From an uncultured Porphyromonadaceae bacterium (GTDB lineage Bacteria; Bacteroidota; Bacteroidia; Bacteroidales; Muribaculaceae), in the NCBI GenBank assembly GCA_947176615.1, contig CAMWRO010000006.1, positions 1 to 26,921 of the forward strand: a stretch of DNA of 26,921 nt, read 5' to 3'. A program made the position numbers and the translations under genes. This document shows, piece by piece, positions 1-8,465 of this stretch; within the stretch, counting starts at the first letter, position 1, and each line of letters begins with the position of its first letter. The notes under the pieces are model-generated. The model saw nothing but the letters and a program-made list of their open reading frames with translations. It was not told where the DNA came from and did no database searches.

Positions 1-82
1 CCCCTGTTTTTTTTTCCACCCTTAATAGGGCTTAGGAGATTGGCCTTAGGCTCGTGTGCTCGGAGATGTGTATTAGCGACAG
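1..82. other. Untrimmed Illumina Nextera adapter/index primer at the contig end
   Basis: Bases 64-82 match the 19-base Tn5/Nextera mosaic end (AGATGTGTATAAGAGACAG) at 17 of 19 positions. Bases 49-63 match the preceding Read-2 linker (GTCTCGTGGGCTCGG) at 13 of 15. Bases 41-48 (tggcctta) match the N701 i7 index as written in the primer (TCGCCTTA) at 7 of 8, and bases 29-40 match the end of the P7 primer (GGCATACGAGAT) at 10 of 12. Order and spacing are exactly those of the library primer, and mismatches increase away from the insert, as in low-quality read tails. The homopolymer-rich bases 1-16 look like noise. This is artefact, not biology; genomic sequence starts at about base 83. Confidence 0.93.
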
Positions 83-84
83 GG

Positions 85-1308
85 TTATCCTAATGTCAGG
101 GTTGAGATTTTGTCGGGGGTGAGATGGGAGGCGATTGACAGGATGTCGTCGCGGGTGACCGAGCTGATGTTGTCGGTGATTTGTTGTCGGGTCAGGGCCG
201 AGCCGCGGTAAAGGGTGCTGCGGGCGATTGAGAGGGCCTGTTGCTCGGTGTTGGTAGAGGCCACGGCAAGTTGACCCAGATATTGTTTTTTGGCAGCGGC
301 GAGATTGCGCTCGGTCAGTCCTTTTTCGGCAATCTCGGTCAGGATGTTGCACACGAGGCGGCGGCAGCGCGTGACATCGGCATGGTCACAGCCGAAGTAG
401 ATGTTGAATAGTCCGCAGTCGCTGAGCAGCGTGGTCCCGGCATCGATAGTGTAGACGAGTCCGCGACGCTCGCGCAACGCCACGTTCAGGCGCGAGTTCA
501 TGCCCGGTCCGCCGAGGATATTGGTCAGCAGGGCAAGCGCGTAGCGTGAAAGGGAGGAGATGCCCGGAACCCGTGCGCCCATCAGGGTGTGGGCCTGATG
601 GGACGAGATGTCGCGGCGGCTGTCAAACGGCGGCAAAACATCCGGCGTCGCCCTGTGTCGCGGAACGTCATGGCGCGACAGGGTTGAAAAAGCGCGCTCG
701 GCGACACGGCAGACCTTGGCCGGGCTTTCGGGCCCCGAATAGAAAAACACCATTTCGCCCGGGGTATAGAACCGGTCGAGATATTCGCGGCATATGTCAG
801 AAGTGAATGTGTCGATTGACTCGCGGGAGCCGAGGATGTTGTGTCCAAGCGACGAACCCGCGAAAACGAGGTCTTCATATTCGTCAAATATCCCTTCTGA
901 CGGGATGTCGAGATAAGAGTCAATCTCGTCGGCCACAACTTCGCGCTCTCGGTCAATCTCGGTCGCCGGGAAACGTGAATTGATAATGATGTCGGCGATG
1001 AGGTCGACGGCGCGTGTCAGGTTTCCGCTCGGGAAGGTGGAATAGAGCATGGTCTCCTCCTTGGTGGTATAAGCGTTCAATTCCCCGCCCACGGTTTCCA
1101 TGCAGTTGAGGATGTGCCAAGCCTTGCGGCGCCGGGTCCCCTTGAAGATGGTGTGTTCCACAAAGTGGGCGAGTCCGTGGTGCAGCGGGGACTCGTCGCG
1201 GCTTCCCGCATTGACCGCCACGCCGCAGTGCTCCACTATCCCCGCGCGGTGGTCCAAGACGACCTTCACGCCCGAAGACAGAGTGGCATACTCGATTATT
1301 CCGTTCAT
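85..1308 (-). CDS. M16 family zinc metallopeptidase (pitrilysin-like)
   Basis: This 407-residue protein is a single-unit M16B-type peptidase, a family that degrades peptides inside a clamshell chamber and often works as a dimer. The inverted zinc motif HxxEH is present as H48-F-V-E51-H52, and E129 in the VVADEI segment sits at the right distance to be the third zinc ligand. The N-terminal catalytic half (about 1-200) is followed by an inactive-type M16 half (about 200-407), giving the usual length for this class. No signal peptide is evident, so a cytoplasmic location is likely. The ATG overlaps the gmd stop codon as ATGA, suggesting translational coupling. The TAA stop lies only three bases inside the adapter boundary, so the C-terminus appears complete, but with little margin. 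The natural substrate cannot be told from sequence. Confidence 0.9.
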   Translation of the reverse strand: MNGIIEYATLSSGVKVVLDHRAGIVEHCGVAVNAGSRDESPLHHGLAHFVEHTIFKGTRRRKAWHILNCMETVGGELNAYTTKEETMLYSTFPSGNLTRAVDLIADIIINSRFPATEIDREREVVADEIDSYLDIPSEGIFDEYEDLVFAGSSLGHNILGSRESIDTFTSDICREYLDRFYTPGEMVFFYSGPESPAKVCRVAERAFSTLSRHDVPRHRATPDVLPPFDSRRDISSHQAHTLMGARVPGISSLSRYALALLTNILGGPGMNSRLNVALRERRGLVYTIDAGTTLLSDCGLFNIYFGCDHADVTRCRRLVCNILTEIAEKGLTERNLAAAKKQYLGQLAVASTNTEQQALSIARSTLYRGSALTRQQITDNISSVTRDDILSIASHLTPDKISTLTLG

Positions 1309-2396
1309 TTTACAATACCTTTTTCAAGATATTCGGCGAGGTTGGTGCGCACACTGTCACCGGCACGCTCCACGGCAACCTTGGCCATGTCGCTGTCGAC
1401 CATCAGCTTGACAAGCTGTTCAAAGGTGGTCTTCTGCGGGTTCCATCCGAGTTTTTCCTTGGCCTTGGTGGGATCGCCCCACAGGTTGACCACGTCGGTC
1501 GGCCGGTAGAAATCGGGCGATACCTCGATAAGTACTTTCCCTGTCGCCTTGTCGATACCTTTTTCATCGGCGCCTTCGCCCTGCCACTCTATTTCGATGC
1601 CGACATAGTGGAAGGCAAGGGTGGCAAATTCACGCACCGAGTGTTGCTCGCCTGTCGCTATGACGAAATCCTCGGGGGTGTCGTGTTGCAGAATAAGCCA
1701 CATGCACTCGACATAATCGCGCGCATATCCCCAGTCGCGCAGCGACGAGAGATTTCCGAGATAAAGCTTATCCTGTTTTCCCTGAGCGATGCGGGCCGCG
1801 GCCAAGGTTATCTTTCGGGTGACGAATGTCTCGCCACGCTGCTCGCTTTCATGGTTGAAAAGGATTCCCGAGCAGCAGAACATATCGTAGGCCTCGCGGT
1901 ATTCCTTGACAATCCAGTAGCCGTAGAGTTTGGCTACGGCATAGGGGCTGTAAGGATGGAAAGGGGTGTTTTCGTTTTGCGGAACTTCCTCCACTTTTCC
2001 GTAAAGCTCGGAGGTAGACGCCTGATAGATGCGGCATGACCCGGCGAGGCCGGTCTGCCTGACGGCTTCGAGAATGCGCAACACGCCGGTGGCATCGACA
2101 TTGGCCGTGTATTCGGGCACGTCAAACGATACTTGGACGTGGCTCTGAGCCGCGAGATTGTAGATTTCGTCGGGGCGTACCTTTCCGATGACCTGAAGAA
2201 GGCTCATCGAGTCGCCGAGGTCGGCATAGTGAAGATGAAAGTCTTTGTGACCTTCGAGATGGGCTATGCGCTCGCGGAAGTCGACCGACGAGCGGCGGAT
2301 TGTTCCGTGGACTTCATATCCTTTGTCAAGCAGAAACTCGGCAAGCATCGAGCCGTCCTGACCTGTAACCCCGGTAATGAGTGCTTTCTTTGTCAT
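1305..2396 (-). CDS. gmd: GDP-mannose 4,6-dehydratase
   Basis: The 363-residue product converts GDP-D-mannose to GDP-4-keto-6-deoxymannose, the first committed step toward GDP-L-fucose and related deoxysugars. It is an extended short-chain dehydrogenase: the NADP-binding GxxGxxG is G9-V-T-G12-Q-D-G15, and the catalytic set is T128, E130 and Y152-x3-K156, at the spacing of E. coli Gmd. The start at 2396 (MTKKALITG) was chosen over an in-frame ATG at 2429 because it fits the family N-terminus and because a likely -7 promoter box lies at 2427-2434, so the upstream ATG would not be transcribed. The partner fcl (GDP-fucose synthase), usually adjacent, is not here; the next gene is an M16 peptidase, overlapping by four bases. 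The product may feed surface glycan fucosylation. Confidence 0.95.
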   Translation of the reverse strand: MTKKALITGVTGQDGSMLAEFLLDKGYEVHGTIRRSSVDFRERIAHLEGHKDFHLHYADLGDSMSLLQVIGKVRPDEIYNLAAQSHVQVSFDVPEYTANVDATGVLRILEAVRQTGLAGSCRIYQASTSELYGKVEEVPQNENTPFHPYSPYAVAKLYGYWIVKEYREAYDMFCCSGILFNHESEQRGETFVTRKITLAAARIAQGKQDKLYLGNLSSLRDWGYARDYVECMWLILQHDTPEDFVIATGEQHSVREFATLAFHYVGIEIEWQGEGADEKGIDKATGKVLIEVSPDFYRPTDVVNLWGDPTKAKEKLGWNPQKTTFEQLVKLMVDSDMAKVAVERAGDSVRTNLAEYLEKGIVK

Positions 2397-2417
2397 ATAT
2401 ATTGGTATAATTATCCG

Positions 2418-2454
2418 TTTGAACTGCAAATTTAATGAAAATGTTGTAATTTTG
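2418..2454 (+). promoter_or_regulatory. Candidate promoter of the DUF4421 gene
   Basis: TAATTTTG at 2447-2454 matches the Bacteroidetes -7 consensus TAnnTTTG. A TTTG at 2418-2421 could be the -33 element, but the 25-base spacer is longer than usual (about 19-21). Transcription would begin near 2461, which places the ATG at 2456 upstream of the transcript and supports 2483 as the start codon. It lies back to back with the gmd promoter. Confidence 0.5.
2427..2434 (-). promoter_or_regulatory. Candidate -7 box of the gmd promoter
   Basis: On the minus strand these bases read TAAATTTG, an exact match to the Bacteroidetes -7 consensus TAnnTTTG. It lies about 31 bases upstream of the gmd start at 2396. 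I see no clear TTG at the expected -33 distance, so the call rests on the -7 box and position. Confidence 0.45.
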
Positions 2455-2482
2455 TATGCCTTTTCCGTTTTTGGAGTTTCTT

Positions 2483-3610
2483 ATGGGAAAAAAAATAACT
2501 TGTATTGCCGGTCTCGGTCGTCTTGCCGCGTTGTTGGTTCTGTTAGCAGCATCAATGCCACGCATGTGTGCCGCTGAAATAACCGACAGCATCGAAAAAG
2601 TCCCCTCGACACAATGGATTAAGCAGTTAATAGGGAACGGATTCCACATCAATGATCCGGAGGTCGCCTATCCCCGTTTGCCCCGCTTTCTCCTTAATGT
2701 ATACAATTGGGGTGACAAAACGTTCAATTCTTACAATCCCGACTATGTGGTCGCGACGGGGAAGAACTGGAAGATAATGGGAAAGAGTTATAACTGGATG
2801 GAGTTTTCCACGATGATGTTTCCCCATAACTCTTTTCTGACGATGCACTCCGATGTTTATACCGATGCAGGTGCCTATCTGAGTTTCATGGCGGTCAGCA
2901 TCGGGTATATGTTTAACGTCAACGAAATACTTGGCCGTCCGACAAGCCGCCACACGTTTTCGCTCGATTTCACATGTTCCAGATTCTCGGGAAGTTTCGT
3001 GCAGCAGTCTTCCCACGGCGGAATGACCATAACGCGATTCGGGGACTATAACGAGGGCCACGCTATAAATCACAAGTTTAACGATGTCGATATAAAATCG
3101 ACAACGGGTGATTTATATTACTTTTTTAACCATAGCAAGTATTCCCGCGCGGCTGCTTATTGTTATTCAAAATATCAGCTCCGCAGTGCCGGGTCATGGA
3201 TTGCCGGACTGAGCTTTGCCCGCCAGTCGATTCAGATGGATTTCAAGAATCTTCCGCCCGACATGCTCGTCAGTCTGCCGTTGCCGACTCCCAATTACAG
3301 TTTTCGTTATAATGACTACACGCTGTTGGGAGGATATGGCTACAACTGGGTGTTGAAACCGCGTCGATGGCTGATTAATGTCACCGGGATGGTGGCTGTG
3401 GGGTTCAAGCACTCGTTTGAGGACGCGACCGACGGCCGCCGCAATCTCGTCGCCAACAATTTCAAGCTCAGCACTTCGGTGGTGTATAACCACAAGGCTC
3501 TGTTTGCATCGCTGCAGGCGCGCATGGACGGCTTTCTTTACTACAACTCCAATTTTACATTTTTCAATTCATTCTCGACAATGTCGCTGAATGTGGGCGC
3601 CCGGTTCTGA
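2483..3610 (+). CDS. DUF4421 domain outer-membrane protein
   Basis: The product is about 375 residues: an N-terminal signal peptide (charged MGKK, then a hydrophobic run to the Ala-rich CAA region near residue 31), followed by a beta-rich body with many alternating aromatic residues and a C-terminal Phe (NVGARF), as in outer-membrane barrels. The segment PRFLLNVYNWGDKTF followed by YVVATGKNWK resembles the Bacteroidetes DUF4421 family, which is uncharacterised. The start at 2483 is preferred to the in-frame ATG at 2456, which overlaps the predicted promoter and would put extra residues before the signal peptide. It stands alone, divergent from gmd and convergent with the GH3 operon, so it is probably not part of the PUL. 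Function is unknown; I infer an outer-membrane location only. Confidence 0.75.
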   Translation: MGKKITCIAGLGRLAALLVLLAASMPRMCAAEITDSIEKVPSTQWIKQLIGNGFHINDPEVAYPRLPRFLLNVYNWGDKTFNSYNPDYVVATGKNWKIMGKSYNWMEFSTMMFPHNSFLTMHSDVYTDAGAYLSFMAVSIGYMFNVNEILGRPTSRHTFSLDFTCSRFSGSFVQQSSHGGMTITRFGDYNEGHAINHKFNDVDIKSTTGDLYYFFNHSKYSRAAAYCYSKYQLRSAGSWIAGLSFARQSIQMDFKNLPPDMLVSLPLPTPNYSFRYNDYTLLGGYGYNWVLKPRRWLINVTGMVAVGFKHSFEDATDGRRNLVANNFKLSTSVVYNHKALFASLQARMDGFLYYNSNFTFFNSFSTMSLNVGARF

Positions 3611-3628
3611 GACGGCGGCAGCCTTCAG

Positions 3629-3672
3629 CGGGGAAAAAAGAAAAGGTGGCTAACCTCACGGTCGGTCACCTT
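3629..3672 (-). terminator. Rho-independent-type terminator of the GH31-GH2-GH3 operon
   Basis: On the minus strand, bases 3672-3643 form an imperfect 13-position stem (two mismatches, one G-T) with a GTGA loop. The stem is followed by a T-rich run at 3642-3629. It lies about 60 bases past the GH3 stop, in the gap between two convergent genes, and the T-tract points to termination of minus-strand transcripts. Confidence 0.6.
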
Positions 3673-3730
3673 GCTTTGTAGAGTAATTGCTAAAATATAA
3701 TGATTAAGTATTGGATTCGATTTTTTCCGG

Positions 3731-5947
3731 TTATTTCAGTTCAAAGGGAACTGTCGCACGGATGTCAGTGGACGACGCGCCTATATAGGCGCGGAACTTG
3801 CCCGGCTCGGCAATCCATGAACCGGTTTTCTCATCATAAAATTTGAGGTCGTCGGGAGTGATGGTGAAAGTAACGGTTTTTTCCTGACCGGGAGCAAGGG
3901 TGATTTTGTCAAATCCCTTGAGTTCCTTGACCGGACGAAGAACCGATGCCTTGTCATCGCCGATGTAGAGTTGCACGATTTCCTTTCCATCGCGGTCACC
4001 GGTGTTCCTGACGGGTATGCTGACGGTTATCGAGCCGTCGGGTGTCATCTCGCGGGCCGATGCCGATGCTTTGCCATATTCAAAGGTCGTGTAGCTCAGG
4101 CCGTGGCCGAAAGCATAGCGGGCGGGAATCTTCTTGGTGTCGTGCCAGCGGTAACCCACAAGCACGTCGTCGAGATATTTCTCGTTGATGCTGTCGCCGG
4201 GATAGGAGATGGAGCCGAAGGCGTGGGCGCTGTTGTCTTCAAGACGTGCGGGGAAGGAGAAGGGGAGTTTGCCCGAGGGATTTACCTTTCCGCTGAGAAC
4301 GTTGGCAAGCGATTTGCCTCCCATCGAGCCGAGATACCATCCCTGAACGATTGCGGGCACCTCTTTGTCCCAAGGCATCTCGACGGCATTGCCGCTGAGA
4401 AGCACGAGAATGACGCGGGGGTTGACTGCGGCTATCGCCTCGATGAGTTCAGGCTGGCCGAATGGCAGTCCGTATTCAAGGCGGTCACCACCCTCGCAAT
4501 CTTGGAAATGGTTCTTGTTCAAGCCTCCGAAGATAACGACAAGACCGGCGTTGCGGGCCATTTCGACCGCTTGGTTGCGGAGCGAGTCGACAACTGACTT
4601 AGGAATTTCGTCAATCTGTCCGTACATGGGGCGGCCGGCTGTATAGCCTTGTGCAAATTCAACCTTGTCGCCATAGAGGGATTTCATCGCATCAAGCGGA
4701 CTTACATAGTCTTTTACTTTCAGCTCGCTTGAGCCGCCGCCCTCGTTGAGCTTGCGCACGGCATTGTCGCCCACGACGAGGATTGACTTGTATTTCTCGG
4801 GGTCGACGGGGAGGAGGGGAGACCCTTTTTTCTCAACGGGGTTGTTTTTCAGGAGGACGATGCCTTCGTTGCCGATTTCTTCGGCCACGGCATAATGCTC
4901 GGGTGTCGCAACCGAGCCGAATGGCTTGTTGCGGTTCATGGCTGTGCGGAAGTTAAGTCGCAGCAAGCGGCGCACTTTGTCGTCAAGGACGCTCTCGGGG
5001 ACTTCGCCCTTGCGGATCATCTCAAGGAAGGGATGGGCGAGGTAGTAATCGTCATATCCGAAGTCGCTTTCCGAGGTCAGACCGTTGGTATAGGAGCCCA
5101 TTTCGAGGTCAAGGCCGTTGAGGGCAGCCTCGCGGGTGTCGTGGGCGCCACCCCAGTCAGTTATGACCACTCCGTCAAAGTTCCAGTCGCCTTTGAGAAT
5201 CCGGTTGAGCATCAGGTCGTTGTGGCAGGCATGTTGGCCGCGAATCTTGTTGTAGGCACCCATGATTGACCATGCGCCGCCGTCGACTATCGCCTTCTTG
5301 AATGCGGGGAGATAGATTTCGTGGAGGGCGCGGTCGCTGAGTTCCACATTGATGTGTCCGCGCCACTGTTCCTGATTGTTGAGCGCATAGTGCTTGACAC
5401 ATGCGGCTACGCCGTTTTTCTGCATCTCCTTGACATAGGGGACGACAAGCACGCCCGCAAGGTATGGGTCTTCGCCCATGTATTCAAAGTTTCGTCCGTT
5501 GAGCGGGGTGCGGTAGATATTTACACCGGGCCCGAGCATGACATCTTTTTCGCGGTAGAGGGCCTCCTCGCCGATAGCGTTGCCATAGGCGCCCGAAAGT
5601 TCGGGATTCCATGTCGCGGCAAGGGCGGTCAGAGCCGGGAAAGCGGTGATGGAGTCGTTGGTGTGACCGGCATATCCCCAGTCGTTCCAGTTGATTTCGG
5701 CTCGCACACCGTGGGGGCCGTCACTTGTCCACAGGTCGGGGATGCCGAGGCGGGGAACACCCGCGCTGGCAAATTTTCCCTCGGCGTGACACATAGCCAC
5801 TTTTTCTTCAAGGGTCATGCGTTTCAGCGCGTCCTCGACACGCTGTTCCATCGGGGCGCTCTCGTCGAGATAGAGAGGGGTCGCCGCTGTGGCAGCCGAG
5901 ATGGCCGATGCGGCAATCGAAGTCAGAAAAATATGCTTGAAATTCAT
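3731..5947 (-). CDS. Glycoside hydrolase family 3 beta-glucosidase
   Basis: This 738-residue enzyme should hydrolyse terminal beta-linked glucose from oligosaccharides. After a signal peptide (cut near AATAA, residues 19-23) comes the GH3 N-terminal barrel with SDGPHG (75-80), the KH substrate-binding pair (K185-H186) and the nucleophile D264 in VVITDWGG. The alpha/beta C-terminal domain carries the likely acid/base E484 in DCEGGDR, followed by an Fn3-like domain from about residue 650 to the end. All expected parts are present. With no lipobox it is probably soluble and periplasmic. Its ATG overlaps the GH2 stop as ATGA, making it the last gene of the GH31-GH2-GH3 operon. In a xyloglucan pathway it would remove backbone glucose after side-chain removal; GH3 enzymes also include beta-xylosidases, so specificity is inferred from context. 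Confidence 0.93.
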   Translation of the reverse strand: MNFKHIFLTSIAASAISAATAATPLYLDESAPMEQRVEDALKRMTLEEKVAMCHAEGKFASAGVPRLGIPDLWTSDGPHGVRAEINWNDWGYAGHTNDSITAFPALTALAATWNPELSGAYGNAIGEEALYREKDVMLGPGVNIYRTPLNGRNFEYMGEDPYLAGVLVVPYVKEMQKNGVAACVKHYALNNQEQWRGHINVELSDRALHEIYLPAFKKAIVDGGAWSIMGAYNKIRGQHACHNDLMLNRILKGDWNFDGVVITDWGGAHDTREAALNGLDLEMGSYTNGLTSESDFGYDDYYLAHPFLEMIRKGEVPESVLDDKVRRLLRLNFRTAMNRNKPFGSVATPEHYAVAEEIGNEGIVLLKNNPVEKKGSPLLPVDPEKYKSILVVGDNAVRKLNEGGGSSELKVKDYVSPLDAMKSLYGDKVEFAQGYTAGRPMYGQIDEIPKSVVDSLRNQAVEMARNAGLVVIFGGLNKNHFQDCEGGDRLEYGLPFGQPELIEAIAAVNPRVILVLLSGNAVEMPWDKEVPAIVQGWYLGSMGGKSLANVLSGKVNPSGKLPFSFPARLEDNSAHAFGSISYPGDSINEKYLDDVLVGYRWHDTKKIPARYAFGHGLSYTTFEYGKASASAREMTPDGSITVSIPVRNTGDRDGKEIVQLYIGDDKASVLRPVKELKGFDKITLAPGQEKTVTFTITPDDLKFYDEKTGSWIAEPGKFRAYIGASSTDIRATVPFELK

Positions 5948-8460
5948 TTTTTAATTGCGTTGATGGTTGTGGTGAATGGTTTGAGGCCGGGAGAGGTGGC
6001 GGTGACGGTCACGGGGCCTTCCGCGCCGTTGTTCTGCACGATGAGCATGGCCTTGCCATAGAAAGCCTTGCGGTGATCGGCCTTGAAACGTTCAAGTGAG
6101 ACGGGGCTCCCGTTGTCGACACCGGCATTGAATCCGGCACCGTCGACGGTGAAAGTCACTTCATTGTCGGCATCGGGGCAGAGATTGCCGTCTTTGTCAA
6201 GAATCTCGACAAGGAGGTAGCTCAGGTCGCGGCCGTCGGCATCGATTGCCGAGCGGTCGGGGGTGAGGCGCACACTGTAAGGTTTACCGGCAGTGTGGAT
6301 TTCCTTGACTGCCATTGTTTTACCGTTTTTGCGGCTGACGGCACGGACTGTTCCCGGCTCGAAATTCACGCGCCAGCTGACATGATACTTGCCCGGTTCC
6401 ATGCTGCGGATACCTTTAGACTCACCGTTGACAAAAAGCTCAACCTCGTCGGCATTGTTGTAGTAGGCCCAAAGGTCGATTTCCTGCCCCGGTTCCCAGT
6501 TCCAGTGAGGGAAAAGGTGCAGCACGGTCTTGTCGGGTCGCCATTGGCTCTGATACATATAATATATGTCCTTGGGAATACCGGCGAGGTCGACGATGCC
6601 GAAATAGGAGCTGCGTGCGGGCCATCCGTAGGGAGTGGGCTCGCCGAGATAGTCAAAACCGGTCCAGATGAACTGTCCCGAGATGAAATCATTGAGGTCC
6701 ATGTGACGGAGGGTTCCCTCATGGGTGTTTCCCCACGGAACATGGCAGTTGTCATAGGAGGAGCAGGAGAATGACGGGTCATAGAAAGGCTTGTCCCAAC
6801 GCTCGGGCCAGATATAAAGAGAGTCGGAAGGCATGCGGTAATATCCGCGTGTCATCAATGCCGAGACGCTCTCGGTTATGAGGAACGGCTTGCCGGGGAA
6901 ATTGCGCGGCACATCCTTGAACCAGTCATCATGATAGTTGAACCCGATGATGTCAATTGCGCCCGAGCGGAAAAGGTGGTTCCCGGGGTCAGGCTCGTTG
7001 CATCCGGCAGTGACAGGGCGCATGGGGTCGAGGTCATGTACCATCCCCGAGAGACGGCGGGTGAGCAGCGAGTTGACCGACATGGAGTCGCTTTCGGCGG
7101 CAAGCATGTCGGCACTGTGGCCGAAGTTTAGGATAAGGTTGGCCTGTTCGAGGCTCAGAGTGTCGGCTTTGGCATCGCTCCACTGTTCCAGCACTTCGTT
7201 ACCGATGCTCCACATCATTACCGAGGGATGGTTGCGGTCACGGCGCACGAGGTCGGTCAGGTCGCGCTCATACCATTCAGGGAAGTAGCGCGAATAGTCG
7301 TGGGCGGTCTTTTTCTTGCGCCACATGTCAAAGGTCTCGTCCATGACGATGAACCCCATGCGGTCACAGAGTTCCAGCACCTCGGGAGCGGGGGGATTGT
7401 GGGACGCGCGGTAGGCGTTGACTCCCATCTCCTTGAGGATTTCAAGCTGTCGCTCGATGGCGCGGGTGTTGACCGCCGCACCGAGGGCGCCAAGGTCGTG
7501 GTGCATGCACACTCCCTTGATTTTCATCGGCTTGCCGTTGAGAGAAAACCCTTTGTCGGCATCAAAGTTGAAGTAGCGCAGACCAGTCGTGGTCAGCAGC
7601 GAGTCGATGGCAATGTCGCTCTTGGCGGGGAGGACTGTTGTCTTGACCGTGTAGAGATAGGTGTCATCGATGTCCCACAGGTGGGGTGATGTCACGTCGA
7701 GATTCTGCTTAACGGTGGTCGACTCTCCCTTTTTCAACGAGAAGGGGGTGGTCACGGTAGCGACCGTGTGTCCTGTCGCGTTGACAATGGATGTGGCGAG
7801 GCGCAGATTCTCTTTCTTGCCGCTGCGGTTATCGACGATGGTTTCGATATCGATGGTTGCTTTTTCGCGGGAAACCGACGTGGGTTCAACGAATACGCCC
7901 CACAGCGGGATGTGGACGGGATTGACAGCGCGGAGCCACACGTTGCGGTAGATGCCGCAGCCGCTGTACCAGCGGGAATTGGGCTGCTCGGCATTGTCGA
8001 CTCGCACGGCGATGACATTTTCGCCGTCTTTTTTCAGCCACGGTGTGATGTCGTAGCTGAAAGAGGCGTAGCCATAGGGGCGGGTGCCGAGCTCGTGGCC
8101 GTTGATATAGACGGTGGAGTTCATATATGCCCCGTCAAAATCGATGTATACCATCTTGTCGCGGTCAGCGGCAGGGAGGGTAAAGTTCTTGCGATACCAT
8201 GCCACGCCGCCGGGGAGCGCGCCTCCGCCGGTGCCCGAGGGATTGTTTTCGCTGAAATCCCCTTCAATCGCCCAGTCATGGGGCAGGTTGAGCTGCCGCC
8301 ATGACGAGTCGTCATAACCGGGTGACGCCATTGCCTTGTCATCGGCAAGACGGAAACGCCAGCCGTCGTTGAACGACACGGAACGGCTGTCAGTTGCAGA
8401 AAATGCTGCCTGCGCCATAAACAGGAGCAGGCAACATAGTGATAGGATTCGTCGAGTCAT
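5944..8460 (-). CDS. Glycoside hydrolase family 2, beta-galactosidase type
   Basis: The 838-residue protein has a signal peptide (residues 1-22, MTRRILSLCC then a hydrophobic stretch ending AFSA). It continues with the GH2 sugar-binding jelly roll (about 28-180), the Ig-like domain (about 185-295) and the TIM barrel (about 300-600). The acid/base is E422 in SIGNEV and the nucleophile E530 in FLITES. C-terminal DUF4982-like (about 650-720) and Ig-like (about 725-835) domains are typical of Bacteroidetes beta-galactosidases. It lacks a clear lipobox, so I place it in the periplasm. It begins 5 bases after the GH31 stop and overlaps GH3 by four bases, so the three are surely cotranscribed. In a galactoxyloglucan pathway it would remove beta-1,2-galactose from xylose side chains. 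GH2 also includes glucuronidases and mannosidases, so the substrate is an inference. Confidence 0.92.
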   Translation of the reverse strand: MTRRILSLCCLLLFMAQAAFSATDSRSVSFNDGWRFRLADDKAMASPGYDDSSWRQLNLPHDWAIEGDFSENNPSGTGGGALPGGVAWYRKNFTLPAADRDKMVYIDFDGAYMNSTVYINGHELGTRPYGYASFSYDITPWLKKDGENVIAVRVDNAEQPNSRWYSGCGIYRNVWLRAVNPVHIPLWGVFVEPTSVSREKATIDIETIVDNRSGKKENLRLATSIVNATGHTVATVTTPFSLKKGESTTVKQNLDVTSPHLWDIDDTYLYTVKTTVLPAKSDIAIDSLLTTTGLRYFNFDADKGFSLNGKPMKIKGVCMHHDLGALGAAVNTRAIERQLEILKEMGVNAYRASHNPPAPEVLELCDRMGFIVMDETFDMWRKKKTAHDYSRYFPEWYERDLTDLVRRDRNHPSVMMWSIGNEVLEQWSDAKADTLSLEQANLILNFGHSADMLAAESDSMSVNSLLTRRLSGMVHDLDPMRPVTAGCNEPDPGNHLFRSGAIDIIGFNYHDDWFKDVPRNFPGKPFLITESVSALMTRGYYRMPSDSLYIWPERWDKPFYDPSFSCSSYDNCHVPWGNTHEGTLRHMDLNDFISGQFIWTGFDYLGEPTPYGWPARSSYFGIVDLAGIPKDIYYMYQSQWRPDKTVLHLFPHWNWEPGQEIDLWAYYNNADEVELFVNGESKGIRSMEPGKYHVSWRVNFEPGTVRAVSRKNGKTMAVKEIHTAGKPYSVRLTPDRSAIDADGRDLSYLLVEILDKDGNLCPDADNEVTFTVDGAGFNAGVDNGSPVSLERFKADHRKAFYGKAMLIVQNNGAEGPVTVTATSPGLKPFTTTINAIKK

Positions 8461-8465
8461 CGTGA

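Noticed and set aside
32..352. A short minus-strand frame running into the left end
   Set aside because: It overlaps the M16 gene in another frame and includes adapter sequence, so it cannot be real.
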